Assembly: GCA_036227345.1 (NCBI GenBank)
Contig: CP109468.1
Span: forward strand, 6,820,001 to 6,884,000
DNA: 64,000 nucleotides
Origin: Streptomyces sp. NBC_01463
GTDB taxonomy: Bacteria > Actinomycetota > Actinomycetes > Streptomycetales > Streptomycetaceae
Direction of reading: 5' to 3'
The position numbers were made by a program, and so were the translations under genes. Below are positions 38,121 to 47,602 of the stretch, in pieces. The notes beneath the pieces were generated by a model, which searched no databases, had not been told where the DNA came from, and saw only the letters and a list, made by a program, of their open reading frames with translations. Each line of letters opens with the position of its first letter. Position 1 is the first letter of the stretch.

Positions 38121-38152
38121 CCGGGCGGCCCCCCTCCGGTTAGGTTCTGGTC
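38121..38152 (+). promoter_or_regulatory. dapD promoter, leaderless
   Basis: TTAGGTT at about 38140-38146 ends only 6 nt before the dapD ATG, with TTGGCC about 18 nt upstream as -35. No ribosome-binding site separates them, so the mRNA probably begins at the AUG. Confidence 0.55.
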
Positions 38153-39142
38153 ATGACCGACACGACTTCCACCCGCACCACCGGCGCCGTCGCCGCCGGC
38201 CTCGCCACCATCGCAGGCGACGGTTCCGTTCTCGACACCTGGTTCCCCGCCCCCGAGCTCACCGCCGAGCCCGGGCCGGCCGGAACCGAGCGGCTGACCC
38301 CCGACCGTGCCGTCAACCTCCTCGGTGAGGGCGCGGCCAAGGCCATCGGCGTGGACGCCCGCCGCGGAGTCGAGGTCGTCGCCGTCCGCACGGTCATCGC
38401 CTCGCTGGACGACAAGCCGCTCGACGCGCACGACGCGTACCTGCGCCTGCACCTGCTCTCGCACTGCCTCGTGCAGCCGCACGGCCAGAACCTGGACGGC
38501 GTGTTCGGCCTCCTCACCAACGTCGCCTGGACCTCGCTCGGCCCGGTCGCGGTCGACGACCTGGAGCGGGTGCGGCTCAACGCCCGCGCCGAGGGCCTGC
38601 ACCTCCAGGTCACCTCGGTCGACAAGTTCCCGCGCATGACGGACTACGTCGCGCCGAAGGGCGTCCGGATCGCCGACGCCGACCGGGTGCGGCTCGGCGC
38701 GCACCTCGCCGCCGGCACCACCGTCATGCACGAGGGCTTCGTCAACTTCAACGCCGGAACGCTCGGCACGTCGATGGTCGAGGGCCGCATCTCCGCGGGC
38801 GTCGTCGTCGGCGACGGCTCCGACATCGGCGGCGGCGCCTCCACCATGGGCACGCTCTCCGGCGGCGGCAAGGAGCGCATCGTGATCGGCGAGCGCTGCC
38901 TCGTCGGCGCGGAGGCCGGGGTCGGGATCGCGCTCGGCGACGAGTGCGTCGTCGAGGCCGGTCTGTACGTCACCGCCGGCACCCGGGTCACCCTGCCGGA
39001 CGGTCAGGTCGTCAAGGCGCGCGAGCTCTCCGGCGCCTCGAACATCCTCTTCCGCCGCAACTCGGTGACCGGCACCGTCGAGGCCCGCCCGAACAACTCG
39101 GTCTGGGGCGGCCTCAACGACATCCTGCACCACAACGACTAA
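38153..39142 (+). CDS. dapD: Tetrahydrodipicolinate N-succinyltransferase
   Basis: Acyltransferase of the lysine/diaminopimelate pathway that supplies cell-wall DAP. 329 residues, the size of actinobacterial DapD. After an alpha/beta N-terminal domain, a left-handed beta-helix: [86 protein letters not shown] at 38153. Ends tail to tail with the dapA paralogue, the stop codons overlapping. Confidence 0.95.
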   Translation: MTDTTSTRTTGAVAAGLATIAGDGSVLDTWFPAPELTAEPGPAGTERLTPDRAVNLLGEGAAKAIGVDARRGVEVVAVRTVIASLDDKPLDAHDAYLRLHLLSHCLVQPHGQNLDGVFGLLTNVAWTSLGPVAVDDLERVRLNARAEGLHLQVTSVDKFPRMTDYVAPKGVRIADADRVRLGAHLAAGTTVMHEGFVNFNAGTLGTSMVEGRISAGVVVGDGSDIGGGASTMGTLSGGGKERIVIGERCLVGAEAGVGIALGDECVVEAGLYVTAGTRVTLPDGQVVKARELSGASNILFRRNSVTGTVEARPNNSVWGGLNDILHHND

Positions 39143-40032
39143 CAAGCGGCGAGCAGTTGCTCGTACGCCCTCCGCAGCCCGTCGGCCGCCTCGCGCCCGG
39201 CGGGCTGCAGCGGTTCCCGGACCGGCCCCGCGTCCAGCAGCGCCTTCGCCGTCACCGTGCCCGGCAGTCCGGACGCCATCATCAGCTCCGTCAGCGGGGC
39301 CAGGAGACCGTTCAGCCGGGCCGCGCCCCCGGTGTCCCCGTCGTCGAACGCGTCCAGGACGGCCCGCAGCGGGCCGGGCGCCACATTGGCCACCGTGCTG
39401 ACGTAGCCCGCGCCGCCCACCGCGTACAGCGGCAGGTTCAGCTCCTCGCAGCCCGAGTAGTACCCGAGACCGGTGGCGGCGATCACCCGGGTCGCGGCCA
39501 GCAGGTCCTGCGAGCAGTCCTTCACCGCGACGATGCGCGGATGCTCCGCCAGCCGGAGCATCGTCTCCGGCTCGATGCGGGTGCCGGTGCGGCCGGGGAT
39601 GTCGTACAGCATGACCGGGAGACCGGTCGCTCCGGCGACGCGCAGGAAGTGCGCCTCGACGGCGGCCTGCGGGGGCCGGCTGTAGTACGGGGTGACGACC
39701 AGCAGTCCGTCGGCGCCGGCCCGCTCCGCCTGTCCGGCCAGCTCCACGGTGTGCCGGGTGTCCGCGCTGCCGACGCCCGCGACGATCACCACGTCAGGAC
39801 CGGCCGCCTCCCGCACCGCGCGCAGCAGGGCGGTCTTCTCGGCGTCGGACGTGGTGGGGGACTCGCCGGTGGTCCCGCTGAGCACCAGACCGTCGCAGCC
39901 GGCGGCGACCAGCTTCGCGGCGTGGCCGGCGGCGGCGTCCGGGTCCAGGTCACCGGCATCGGTGAACGGCGTGATCATGGCGCAGAGGGTGCGGCCGAAG
40001 GGGCGCGGGCGAGAGGGTGCGGGCGGCGTCAT
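39139..40032 (-). CDS. dapA: Dihydrodipicolinate synthase-family protein (DapA paralogue)
   Basis: 297 residues. Class I aldolase barrel condensing pyruvate with aspartate semialdehyde. Signatures: [25 protein letters not shown], active-site Tyr in [10 protein letters not shown] and Schiff-base Lys in [10 protein letters not shown]. The GRTG motif supports true DHDPS over sugar-acid relatives. The start is ATG 40032; GTG 40068 would add 12 residues. Streptomycetes carry several dapA-like genes and the one by dapD is usually a second copy. Convergent with dapD, stop codons sharing two bases (39139-39142). Confidence 0.9.
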   Translation of the reverse strand: MTPPAPSRPRPFGRTLCAMITPFTDAGDLDPDAAAGHAAKLVAAGCDGLVLSGTTGESPTTSDAEKTALLRAVREAAGPDVVIVAGVGSADTRHTVELAGQAERAGADGLLVVTPYYSRPPQAAVEAHFLRVAGATGLPVMLYDIPGRTGTRIEPETMLRLAEHPRIVAVKDCSQDLLAATRVIAATGLGYYSGCEELNLPLYAVGGAGYVSTVANVAPGPLRAVLDAFDDGDTGGAARLNGLLAPLTELMMASGLPGTVTAKALLDAGPVREPLQPAGREAADGLRRAYEQLLAAC

Positions 40033-40173
40033 GTCCGAAGTGTCGGCTCTCGGACCGTGAAGGTCCACTTAGATCTGCTTCGGGTGAAGGTGAAGCAGGA
40101 CTCAAGTATCGCGGTGCTCTGGCATGATCGGCCGCACAGACGGGCGGGGCGACGCGGGGCGGGGTGCGGGAAG

Positions 40174-40845
40174 ATGCGGGCACGGGCGGGCACGGGTATA
40201 CGCGGACCGGTCACGGCGGCCCTGGTGCTGGCCGGGGCGCTCGGCCTGGCGGGATGCTCGGGCTTCCTGGTGCCGGCCGGCGAGGGCGAGCCGGGACCGA
40301 GCCGGTCACCCACCGCCACCGGCCCGGCGCCGGTCACGCCCCCGAGCCCACCGGACATCGCGACCGCCCCGGCCGACCGCCCGGGAGCTCCCGCCCGGCA
40401 GGCCCCCTCGCCGACCGCCACCGGCGGCTGTCCGTCCTCGGGCCTCGTCGTCTCCATGGGACCGGTGGAAGCCGCACTCGGGCACCGGGCGGTGGGGCTG
40501 ACCCTGACCAACTGCGGCGACGCACCCCACCGGGTCGACGGCTACCCCTCGGTCCAGGCCGTCGACGAGAAGGGCGACGCGCTCCCCGTCAAGGTCAACC
40601 CGGGCTCGTCGTACTTCGGGGCCGACAAGGGCCCCGAGGAGGTCATGCTGGCCCCCGGGAAGACCATGCGCTCGCTCCTCGTCTGGGTCTCCACCCCGAC
40701 CGGCGGCGACCTGGTCGAGGGCGACGCGCTGGAGATCGCCCCGGCCCCCGGACTGGAGGCGCGCAGCTTCCCGCTGGAGGGCAGCGACGTGCGGCTGCTC
40801 GACGAGTTCAACATGACGGGCTGGCGGACCGCGACGCCCGGGTGA
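40174..40845 (+). CDS. DUF4232-like lipoprotein
   Basis: 223 residues. Signal with lipobox LAGC (ALVLAGALGLAGC), a Pro/Thr/Ser-rich flexible linker (about 35-85), then a globular domain starting CPSSGLVVSMGPVEAALGHRAVGLTLTNCG, which fits DUF4232 with its paired cysteines. Cell-surface protein of unknown function. 141 bp from the divergent dapA paralogue. Confidence 0.85.
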   Translation: MRARAGTGIRGPVTAALVLAGALGLAGCSGFLVPAGEGEPGPSRSPTATGPAPVTPPSPPDIATAPADRPGAPARQAPSPTATGGCPSSGLVVSMGPVEAALGHRAVGLTLTNCGDAPHRVDGYPSVQAVDEKGDALPVKVNPGSSYFGADKGPEEVMLAPGKTMRSLLVWVSTPTGGDLVEGDALEIAPAPGLEARSFPLEGSDVRLLDEFNMTGWRTATPG

Positions 40846-40863
40846 CCGGCGCGCAGGGGTGCT

Positions 40864-41304
40864 TCAGAGGGTGAGCTTGAAACCCTCGTGGCTCGCGGCG
40901 AACCCCAGCGAGACGTAGAAGCGGTGCGCGTCCGTGCGCGGCTTGCCACTGGTCAGCTGGACCAGGGCGCACCCCCGCTGCCGCGCGCGCTCGACGGTTC
41001 GCTCCATCAGCTCCCGGCCGAGCCCGCCGCCCCGGCGGTCCGCCCTGATCCGCACGGCCTCGATCAGCGCCCGCTCGGCACCGTGCTTCCCGAGCCCGGG
41101 AACGTACGTGGCCTGCAGGCACCCCACCACCGTGTCCCCGTCGGCCAGCACCAGGATCTCGTTGCGCGGATCGGCCGCGATGGCGTCGAACGCCCTCTCG
41201 TAGGCCTCGTCCACGACGAACGAACCGGGGTCGACGACCCTCTCCTCGTCGGCGAGGAGGGCGAGCACGGCGGGCAGGTCCTGGCGGGTGGCGGTACGCA
41301 GCAT
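40864..41304 (-). CDS. GNAT-family acetyltransferase
   Basis: 146 residues. Acetyl-CoA-binding motif A: ALIEAVRIRADRRGGGLGRELM (in pieces), preceded by VVGCLQATYVPGLG and followed by CALVQLTSGKPRTDAHRFYVSLGF. Substrate unknown. ATG 41304, with GTG 41307 immediately before. Downstream of the phosphoesterase on the same strand. Confidence 0.9.
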   Translation of the reverse strand: MLRTATRQDLPAVLALLADEERVVDPGSFVVDEAYERAFDAIAADPRNEILVLADGDTVVGCLQATYVPGLGKHGAERALIEAVRIRADRRGGGLGRELMERTVERARQRGCALVQLTSGKPRTDAHRFYVSLGFAASHEGFKLTL

Positions 41305-41338
41305 CACAGCCCGGATTCTGGCACGCGGGCCGGGCCCG

Positions 41339-42124
41339 TCAGAACCCGCCGGCCAGCACCGCGGCCGCATGGCTGACCGCCACGGTGTGGGTGACCCAGG
41401 CGTCACCGGCGAGCAGATGCAGCAGGAAGGACGTCGGCTCGGGCAGATAGCCGGGCAGGCCCTCCCGCAGCGCCAGACCGCTCTGCCGGTACGTGCTCGG
41501 CGCCACGGCCAGCACACTGCCCGCGAACGCGGCGGTGACCGGGCGGTGCACATGACCGGCCAGCACCCGTACGACGTTCGGATGCGCGGCGACCACCGCG
41601 GCCAGCGCGTCACCGTCCGCCAGCCGCATCCCGTCCAGGAAGGGGATGCCCACCGGCACCGGCGGAAGGTGCAGACACACGAACGCCGGCACACCGGGCC
41701 TGCGGGCGAGCACGCCGTCCAGCCACGCCAACTGGTCCGCCCCCAGCATCCCTCCGGACGACCCGGCCACCTTCGAGTCCAGGACGGCCACCGTGACCTC
41801 CGGGTGGTCCACCGCGTAGTACGTGTCCTCGCCCCCGCCCAGGAGCGCCGTCCCGCCGAACGCCTCCAGCAGCGCCGCCGGATCGTCGTGATTGCCCGTC
41901 ACCAGGTGCACGGGCAGCGGGAACCGGCCGGTCACCTCGCGCAGCAGCGCGTACTCCGCGGGCGTCCCCCGGTCCGCCAGATCGCCGGTGATCACCACGC
42001 AGACGGGCCGCGGGTCGAGTGCGAGCACCCGGCGCAGGGCGCGGTCGAGGCCGGCCGCGGGCTCGGCGGCGAGGGCGCCGGTGATCAGATGCGGGTCGCT
42101 GAGGTGGGCCACGGAGACGGTCAT
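41339..42124 (-). CDS. Metallophosphoesterase, CpdA/Icc-like
   Basis: 261 residues. Complete calcineurin-like motif set: SDPH, GDLAD, GNHD, a lone His in CLHLPPVP, and GHVH, forming a di-metal site. Resembles cyclic-nucleotide phosphodiesterases (CpdA). No signal peptide. Probably cytosolic; substrate could be cAMP or another phosphodiester. Confidence 0.9.
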   Translation of the reverse strand: MTVSVAHLSDPHLITGALAAEPAAGLDRALRRVLALDPRPVCVVITGDLADRGTPAEYALLREVTGRFPLPVHLVTGNHDDPAALLEAFGGTALLGGGEDTYYAVDHPEVTVAVLDSKVAGSSGGMLGADQLAWLDGVLARRPGVPAFVCLHLPPVPVGIPFLDGMRLADGDALAAVVAAHPNVVRVLAGHVHRPVTAAFAGSVLAVAPSTYRQSGLALREGLPGYLPEPTSFLLHLLAGDAWVTHTVAVSHAAAVLAGGF

Positions 42125-42173
42125 CCCGACAGCCTGCCCAGGACCCGGGGCCGGTCACACGGCCGTGCCGCCC

Positions 42174-43295
42174 CTATCGCCGCGCCATGTACAGACCGAA
42201 CGCCTTGTGCAGCACCTTGCTGACCGGATAGTCCCACTCGCCGACGTACTCGGCGGCCAGACCGCCGGTGCCCGCCTTGAACCGCAGCAGACCCACCAGG
42301 TGGTTGCCCTCGTCGAGGGTGTCGGTGATCCCGCGCAGGTCGTACACGGCGGCACCCCCCGCGTGCGCGTCGCTCATCATCCGCCACTGGATCGCGTTGC
42401 TGGGCTGCACCTCGCGGCGGCGGCTCGTGGAGGCGCCGTAGGAGTACCAGACATGGGAGCCGACGGTCAGCATCGTCGCCGCGGAGAGCACCTCCCCGTC
42501 GTGGTGGGCGAGATAGAGCCGCATCCGGTCCGGGTCCTCGGCCCGCAGCGAGGTCCACATGCGCTGGAAGTAGGAGAGCGGGCGGGGGATGAAGCGGTCG
42601 CGTCCGGCGGTCTCCCGGTACAGCTCGTAGAAGACCGGAAGGTCGTCGAGGCCGCCCTCGACCACCTTCACGCCCGCCTTCTCCGCCTTCTTGATGTTGC
42701 GCCGCCACTGCTGGTTCAGCCCGCTGTGGATCTCCTCCAGCGACCGTCCGGCGAACGGCACCTGGAACACGTACCGGGGCTGACCGGCGCTGAACCCCGA
42801 ACCGTCCCCGTCCCCGGCCGGCCGCCAGCCCAGCCGGCGCAGCTCCGCCACGACCTCGGCGGCCCGGGGGTCGGTCGCGTCCGCCTCGACGTCGCGCAGC
42901 CGGGCCGCCGCCGGGTCCGCCACGGCGTCCTTGACCGTCTGCGCCTCCCAGCGGCGGGCGGTCACGGGCGGGCCCATCCGCACCGTGAACGCGCCCCGGG
43001 ACCTGGCGTGGGCCACCAGCGGATCCAGCCAGGGGCGCATCTCGCCCTCGTGCCAGGGGATCACCGGACCCTCCGGCAGGTATGCCAGATACCGCTTCAC
43101 CCGGGGAATCGGGCGGTACAGCACCAGACCTGCACCGACGATCCGCCCACCGCCGTCGAACCAGCCGATGCTCTCGGCCCGCCAGTCGGGTTTCACCCCG
43201 CCCCACGACGGAACCTGCATATGACTGGCCGAGCCCCGCTCGGCGACGAACGCCAGGTGCTGGTCCCGGGTGATCTCCTCGACCCGCAGCGTCAT
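42174..43295 (-). CDS. FemABX-family aminoacyltransferase
   Basis: 373 residues. Two GNAT-like halves; recognisable blocks SHMQVPSWGGVKPDWRAE, RYLAYLPEGPVI, NQQWRRNIKKAEKAGVKV, TMLTVGSHVWYSYGAS, PSNAIQWRMM, LRGITDT. Members use aminoacyl-tRNA to add the interpeptide bridge residue (Gly in Streptomyces FemX). The coiled-coil arm of staphylococcal FemA is lacking, as in FemX types. Function in bridge formation is inferred from family. Confidence 0.9.
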   Translation of the reverse strand: MTLRVEEITRDQHLAFVAERGSASHMQVPSWGGVKPDWRAESIGWFDGGGRIVGAGLVLYRPIPRVKRYLAYLPEGPVIPWHEGEMRPWLDPLVAHARSRGAFTVRMGPPVTARRWEAQTVKDAVADPAAARLRDVEADATDPRAAEVVAELRRLGWRPAGDGDGSGFSAGQPRYVFQVPFAGRSLEEIHSGLNQQWRRNIKKAEKAGVKVVEGGLDDLPVFYELYRETAGRDRFIPRPLSYFQRMWTSLRAEDPDRMRLYLAHHDGEVLSAATMLTVGSHVWYSYGASTSRRREVQPSNAIQWRMMSDAHAGGAAVYDLRGITDTLDEGNHLVGLLRFKAGTGGLAAEYVGEWDYPVSKVLHKAFGLYMARR

Positions 43296-43431
43296 GCGGT
43301 ACTCCGTTCGTTGTCCGATTTCGTCAGCCTAGTGAGAGGCCCGCGAGCCGCGGTTGACCTCAAGCGGACTTGACGTATCAGGGTGTCAGGCACGGGCGCA
43401 CCGCAAGGGTGCGCCGGTGAGGGGAGTGGTC

Positions 43432-44136
43432 ATGACAGTGGAGTTCGTGTCCCGGCCCGATGTCACCCGTGCGGATGCGGGCATCGCCAGGGCGGGCACC
43501 TGGGACGCCGGTACGCCGGAGCGCCGGCGGCGGACGGTGGAGGCCATCCGGTCCGCGTGGGCGGACAGGCCGTGGCCGCACCCGGGGCTGCTCTCGTACA
43601 GCGTGCACGTGGGGGAGGACGACAGGACGCTCTTCCACTACGCGCAGTGGACCGGCGAGGAGAGCTACCGGGACTTCGCCAACAGCGGCGGGGACGGGCG
43701 CGACGCCGAGGTGGACGCGGCGGTCCCGGGCATCGAGCGGCATGCCCCGCACACCTACGAGCTCTACCGCTCCTCGTCGCCCGGCGGCCGGGAACCGGGC
43801 TGCGTCGTGGTCGTCGACGTCGAGTTCGACGGCGCGGACCGCGCCCGCCAACGCGACTGGGTGGACGGAGTCTTCGAGGCGCTCGGCACGGATCCGGCCC
43901 TGCCGCCCGGCGGGATCGCCGCGCACTTCCACGTCGGCACCGACGGGACCCGGGTGCTCAACTACGCGGAGTGGGAGAGCGCGCAGGCCCACGTCGACGC
44001 CCTGGCCGGACCCGGCGACGGCGTCGGGTCACGGACACCGCAGTGGCAACGGGTGCAGACCTACCCGGGCGTCACCGGCGGCGGCGTGCACCGCTACACC
44101 CCGGCGCTGAGCCTGCGCCCCGGCCAGGGAGCGTAG
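43432..44136 (+). CDS. Tandem ABM-like (antibiotic biosynthesis monooxygenase) domain protein
   Basis: 234 residues from ATG 43432, preceded by GAGGGGAG. Two related halves of about 110 residues: the first has LLSYSVHVGEDDRTLFHYAQWTGEESYRDF, the second IAAHFHVGTDGTRVLNYAEWESAQAHVDAL, so it looks like an internal duplication of a ferredoxin-like ABM fold. Such proteins may be cofactorless oxygenases or stress proteins; substrate unknown. No secondary-metabolite genes lie nearby. Confidence 0.8.
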   Translation: MTVEFVSRPDVTRADAGIARAGTWDAGTPERRRRTVEAIRSAWADRPWPHPGLLSYSVHVGEDDRTLFHYAQWTGEESYRDFANSGGDGRDAEVDAAVPGIERHAPHTYELYRSSSPGGREPGCVVVVDVEFDGADRARQRDWVDGVFEALGTDPALPPGGIAAHFHVGTDGTRVLNYAEWESAQAHVDALAGPGDGVGSRTPQWQRVQTYPGVTGGGVHRYTPALSLRPGQGA

Positions 44137-44146
44137 GCCCTCCCGG

Positions 44147-44184
44147 ACCCCGGGGGCCGCCTCCGCGCGCCGCCCCCGGGGGGT
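44147..44184 (+). terminator. Hairpin after ABM-like gene
   Basis: ACCCCGGGGGC (44147-44157) pairs with GCCCCCGGGGGGT (44172-44184) over about 11 bp, loop 14 nt, flanked by a further TAGGCCC/GGGTAGGGCC repeat. Confidence 0.6.
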
Positions 44185-44318
44185 AGGGCCGCCTTCTGTT
44201 CCGAGTGCCGGGCGGCACCGGGAGAAATGCGTCTAGGCTTGGGCCGCCTGACCCCGTATGCGCACGGAGCCACGGCCCGGCGACGCATACGCCCCGCACG
44301 TTCCGAGGAGACCCCCTG

Positions 44319-45803
44319 ATGTCCGCAGAGCGCCCCACCCTGCCGCCGGCCCGGCTGCACACCGAGGCGGAGCTGGCACGGGACGCGCTTGCCGCGCCGC
44401 TGCTGGCCCGCGCCGTCCGGCTCGCCCGCTGGGCCGGGCCGGACACCAGAGTCGGCGCCGGCGGCGAGCTCGCCGAGGCACAGCTGCCCGCGGCGGCCGA
44501 GCACCTCGGCCTCGCCGCGGACGAGGACGGCGCGGCGGAGGCCAGCGAGGCGTGGCGGCTCGCGGTCGACACCGGCCTCGTCGAGGTCGAGGACCCGACG
44601 CCGGAGGCGGACGCCGATCTCGACGAGGAGGGCTTCGGCGGCGACGCGGAGGGGACCGTCACCGCGGGCGAGAACCTGGCGCTGCTGACCGGCGGTTCAC
44701 CGCAGGACGTCCTGGCGATCTGGCTCGACGGCCTGGAGGCCGCCCACGCCGACGCCACCGCCCCGGTCTTCGACGACTTCGCCGACCTCGTCGGCGAGGA
44801 CGGTTCGGTCGACTTCGACGCACTGGACTGGGACCCGGAGACCGAGGCGGAGTTCCTCGACGGGGTGCTCGGCAACCTCTACCTGCTCACCGTCGGCGAG
44901 GGCGCGGGCGACGCGCCCGTGCCGCTGCCCGCGCTGGCCGCGTCGATGATCGTGCCCGACGACATGGGCGAGCCCACCGACGACGTCCTGGAGCAGGTCT
45001 CGGACGCGATGATGCGCCTCGACGACCAGTTCCGGGTCCTGGAGCCCATCGGCATCGTCGAATACCGGCCGGTGGACGAGGCGTTGCTGGCCGAGGAGGG
45101 CGAGGAGGCCGTGCCGCCCGCCGACGACGAGGACGTCACCCGGTACGGGATGGTCAAGCTCACCCCGCTCGGCGTCTACGGCATCCGGGCCCGGATGCTG
45201 GAGGCCGGAGTGGACGCCCCGGCCATCGGCGACCTGGCGGACAAGGGAGCCGACGTGCTCCTCGGCGGCATTGCGTACTACCCCGAGGCGGCGGCCCGCG
45301 GCGAGATCGAGCTGTGGCTCGCCCGGCACGGCGCCGACGGGGCGGCCGGTGAACTCCTGGACGCCGCCCGCGGCGAGGACCCGCAGGCACCCCTGCGCCG
45401 GCTGCACTGCCAGCAGGCGCTCGCCCTCGTCGGCGCGGAGGCCGAACCGGCCGTCCGCGCGGTGCTGGCCGACCCGCAGCTGGGCGGACTCGCCCGGGTC
45501 TGGCTCGCCGAGCGGGGCGCCGCCGACGTACCCGCCCCCTCGGAGGCGATGATCTTCTGGCTCGCCATCGACACGATCGCCGCGCAGCTGGAGGCCGACG
45601 GCGACCTGGACGAGCTCCAGGGCCTGGTCGAGGGGCTGTCCGGCCAGCACAGCGGCTTCTTCGACGAGGCGTGGCGGGTGGACCACCCCGCGACGGCGGA
45701 CGTCCTGGAGGCGATGGGGCGGCTGCACAGCGACAAGAAGCAGGCCAAGGACGCCCGCAAGGCCGCCTTCAAGGCCCGCTCCCGGTCCGGCTCGGCCGGC
45801 TGA
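44319..45803 (+). CDS. Acidic conserved protein, unknown function
   Basis: 494 residues, cytoplasmic, very rich in Asp, Glu and Ala. ATG 44319, with GAGGAG 8 nt upstream. Helical throughout: an N-terminal part (LARDALAAPLLARAVRLARWAG), a long acidic middle (100-330), a HEAT-like segment around 350-410 (RRLHCQQALALVGAEAEPAVRAVL), and a basic C-terminus (SDKKQAKDARKAAFKARSRSG). No enzyme motif. Such proteins are widespread in Streptomyces; the function is unknown to me. Confidence 0.8.
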   Translation: MSAERPTLPPARLHTEAELARDALAAPLLARAVRLARWAGPDTRVGAGGELAEAQLPAAAEHLGLAADEDGAAEASEAWRLAVDTGLVEVEDPTPEADADLDEEGFGGDAEGTVTAGENLALLTGGSPQDVLAIWLDGLEAAHADATAPVFDDFADLVGEDGSVDFDALDWDPETEAEFLDGVLGNLYLLTVGEGAGDAPVPLPALAASMIVPDDMGEPTDDVLEQVSDAMMRLDDQFRVLEPIGIVEYRPVDEALLAEEGEEAVPPADDEDVTRYGMVKLTPLGVYGIRARMLEAGVDAPAIGDLADKGADVLLGGIAYYPEAAARGEIELWLARHGADGAAGELLDAARGEDPQAPLRRLHCQQALALVGAEAEPAVRAVLADPQLGGLARVWLAERGAADVPAPSEAMIFWLAIDTIAAQLEADGDLDELQGLVEGLSGQHSGFFDEAWRVDHPATADVLEAMGRLHSDKKQAKDARKAAFKARSRSGSAG

Positions 45804-45816
45804 GCCGCGCCCGGAT

Positions 45817-45854
45817 CCGCGGGCGGCCGGACCGGCGTGTCCGGCCGCCCGCGG
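45817..45854. terminator. Perfect 16-bp hairpin
   Basis: CCGCGGGCGGCCGGAC (45817-45832) and its exact complement (45839-45854), loop CGGCGT, 13 bp after the acidic protein gene. Confidence 0.85.
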
Positions 45855-45971
45855 CCGAGGATGTTCACGGAAGGGATTCCTTCGAAGTCGTCCTCAGTTC
45901 AACTGGTGTTGGGGCAGGAGCGGGACGGTGAGCGGGCCAACAACCCGCCCCAGCTGCACCAGGAGTACGTG

Positions 45972-47456
45972 ATGGCCTTCACGCGCAGGGAATTCACCAG
46001 ACAGTCCGCCCTCACCGGTGCCGGCATCGCCCTCACCGGAACCGTTGCCGCGCTGGCCACCGCACCCGGCGCCCTCGCTGCCGGTGACTCGAAGCACGGC
46101 CACGACGACCACGGCCACGACCACGACGGCCACGGACACGGCCACGGACACAGTCACGAGCCGGGCTACGGACCGCTGCTCCCCGACCCGAAGGGCATAC
46201 TCGCGCTGCCCGCCGGATTCTCGTACAAGGTCATCACGCACAGTGGCGTCACCAAGCTGGAGACCGGCGAGTACACCCCCTCCAACCACGACGGCACGGC
46301 CACCTTCGAGGGCGCCCGCGGCGTCACCCTGCTGGTGAACAACCACGAGCTGGCCGGCGTCCGCGCCGACTGGGAGCACCCGGTCCCGCTCACCGACGGT
46401 CTCGTCTACGACGCGGTCGCGGCGGGCGGCTGCACCGTGGTGGAGACCCGCCGCGACGGGCGCACTGCCGAGTGGGTCGGCATCTCCGGCACCTCCACCA
46501 ACTGCGCCGGCGGCTCCACCCCGTGGGGCACCTGGCTGACCTGCGAGGAGACCGAGGACAAGGCCGGCAAGAACGGTCTGCTCAAGGACCACGGCTACGT
46601 CTTCGAGGTCGACCCGTACGACAAGCGCGCCAACCGCGCCCCGCGCCCCGTCAAGGCGTTCGGCCGGTACGCCCACGAGGCCGTCGTCATCGACCCCAAG
46701 CAGGGCCACGCCTACCTCACCGAGGACGCGTCCGGCCCCAACGGACTGCTCTACCGCTGGGTCCCGCCGCACGGCTTCCGGCACGGCCGCGGCAAGCTCC
46801 GCACCCTCGCCGACGACGCCGGAGTCCTCCAGGCCACCAAGTGCTTCGACAAGAGCGGAAAGTTCGTCGACGACCTCTCCCGCGCCACGAAGATCGGCAC
46901 CGTCTACGGCGTGGACTGGGTCGACGTCCCCGACCGTGACGCCAGGACCGTCTCCGTGCGCAAGCAGTTCGGCGACAAGGACGTCACCCGTGCCCGCAAA
47001 CTCGAAGGCATGTGGTGGGGCGACGGCGGCGCGTACATCGTCTCCTCGTTCGCCCGCGGGGAGAGCCCCGTCCAGCACGACGGCCAGGTCTGGTTCTACG
47101 ACCCGAAGCGCCGCACGCTGACCCTGAAGGTCCTCCTCGGCGTCAACGCCGACCCCTCCAAGGACGGCGCCTTCGACGGCCCGGACAACATCACCGTCTC
47201 GCCCTACGGCGGCCTGGTCATCTCCGAGGACGGCGAGGGCATCCAGCACCTCTTCGGAGCGACCGAGAGCGGCCGCACCTACCCCATCGCGCGCAACGAG
47301 CTGAACGCCGGCACCGAGGCCGAGCCGTCGTACAGCGAGTTCACCGGCGTCACCTTCTCGCCCGACGGCAGGACGCTCTACGCCAACATCCAGACACCCG
47401 GCATCATGCTGGCGATCACCGGCCCGTGGAAGCGCCAGTCGCACCGGGAGCAGTAA
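45972..47456 (+). CDS. Tat-exported PhoX-like (DUF839) phosphatase
   Basis: 494 residues from ATG 45972, with AGGAG 6 nt upstream. Twin-arginine signal (TRREF, residues 4-8) and AGALAA-type cleavage near residue 37. A histidine-rich stretch follows (residues 42-62, about 11 His in 21). The body is the DUF839/PhoX propeller: TATFEGARGVTLLVNNHE, STNCAGGSTPWGTWLTCEET, FGRYAHEAVVIDP, YLTEDA, LEGMWWGDGG, GPDNITVSPYGGLVISEDGEG, FTGVTFSPDGRTLYANIQTPG. PhoX enzymes are Ca/Fe-dependent alkaline phosphatases; ligands in CEET and SED look conserved. Probably secreted to scavenge phosphate. Confidence 0.9.
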   Translation: MAFTRREFTRQSALTGAGIALTGTVAALATAPGALAAGDSKHGHDDHGHDHDGHGHGHGHSHEPGYGPLLPDPKGILALPAGFSYKVITHSGVTKLETGEYTPSNHDGTATFEGARGVTLLVNNHELAGVRADWEHPVPLTDGLVYDAVAAGGCTVVETRRDGRTAEWVGISGTSTNCAGGSTPWGTWLTCEETEDKAGKNGLLKDHGYVFEVDPYDKRANRAPRPVKAFGRYAHEAVVIDPKQGHAYLTEDASGPNGLLYRWVPPHGFRHGRGKLRTLADDAGVLQATKCFDKSGKFVDDLSRATKIGTVYGVDWVDVPDRDARTVSVRKQFGDKDVTRARKLEGMWWGDGGAYIVSSFARGESPVQHDGQVWFYDPKRRTLTLKVLLGVNADPSKDGAFDGPDNITVSPYGGLVISEDGEGIQHLFGATESGRTYPIARNELNAGTEAEPSYSEFTGVTFSPDGRTLYANIQTPGIMLAITGPWKRQSHREQ

Positions 47457-47466
47457 GCCCTTTCGG

Positions 47467-47509
47467 CCGGTGGGCGCCGGGGCCCCGAGCGGGCCCGGGC
47501 ACCCACCGG
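47467..47509 (+). terminator. Imperfect hairpin after phoX-like gene
   Basis: CCGGTGGG...CGGGGCCCC pairs with GGGCCCGGG...CCCACCGG across a short GAGC loop, with two mismatches; 10 bp after the stop. Confidence 0.6.
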
Positions 47510-47602
47510 TGCCGGAACCGCTGATTACGAATCCGGCATCAGTGGGCCCCCAGGAGTGGTCGGGCATGGCGTCGGGCGTTTCCAGGGCGCATACTCAAGG
47601 TA

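Noticed and set aside
45863..45910. PHO boxes before the PhoX-like gene
   Set aside because: Two GTTCA units are present but spaced 34 bp, not a multiple of 11, and the intervening units do not match; not strong enough to list as a feature.
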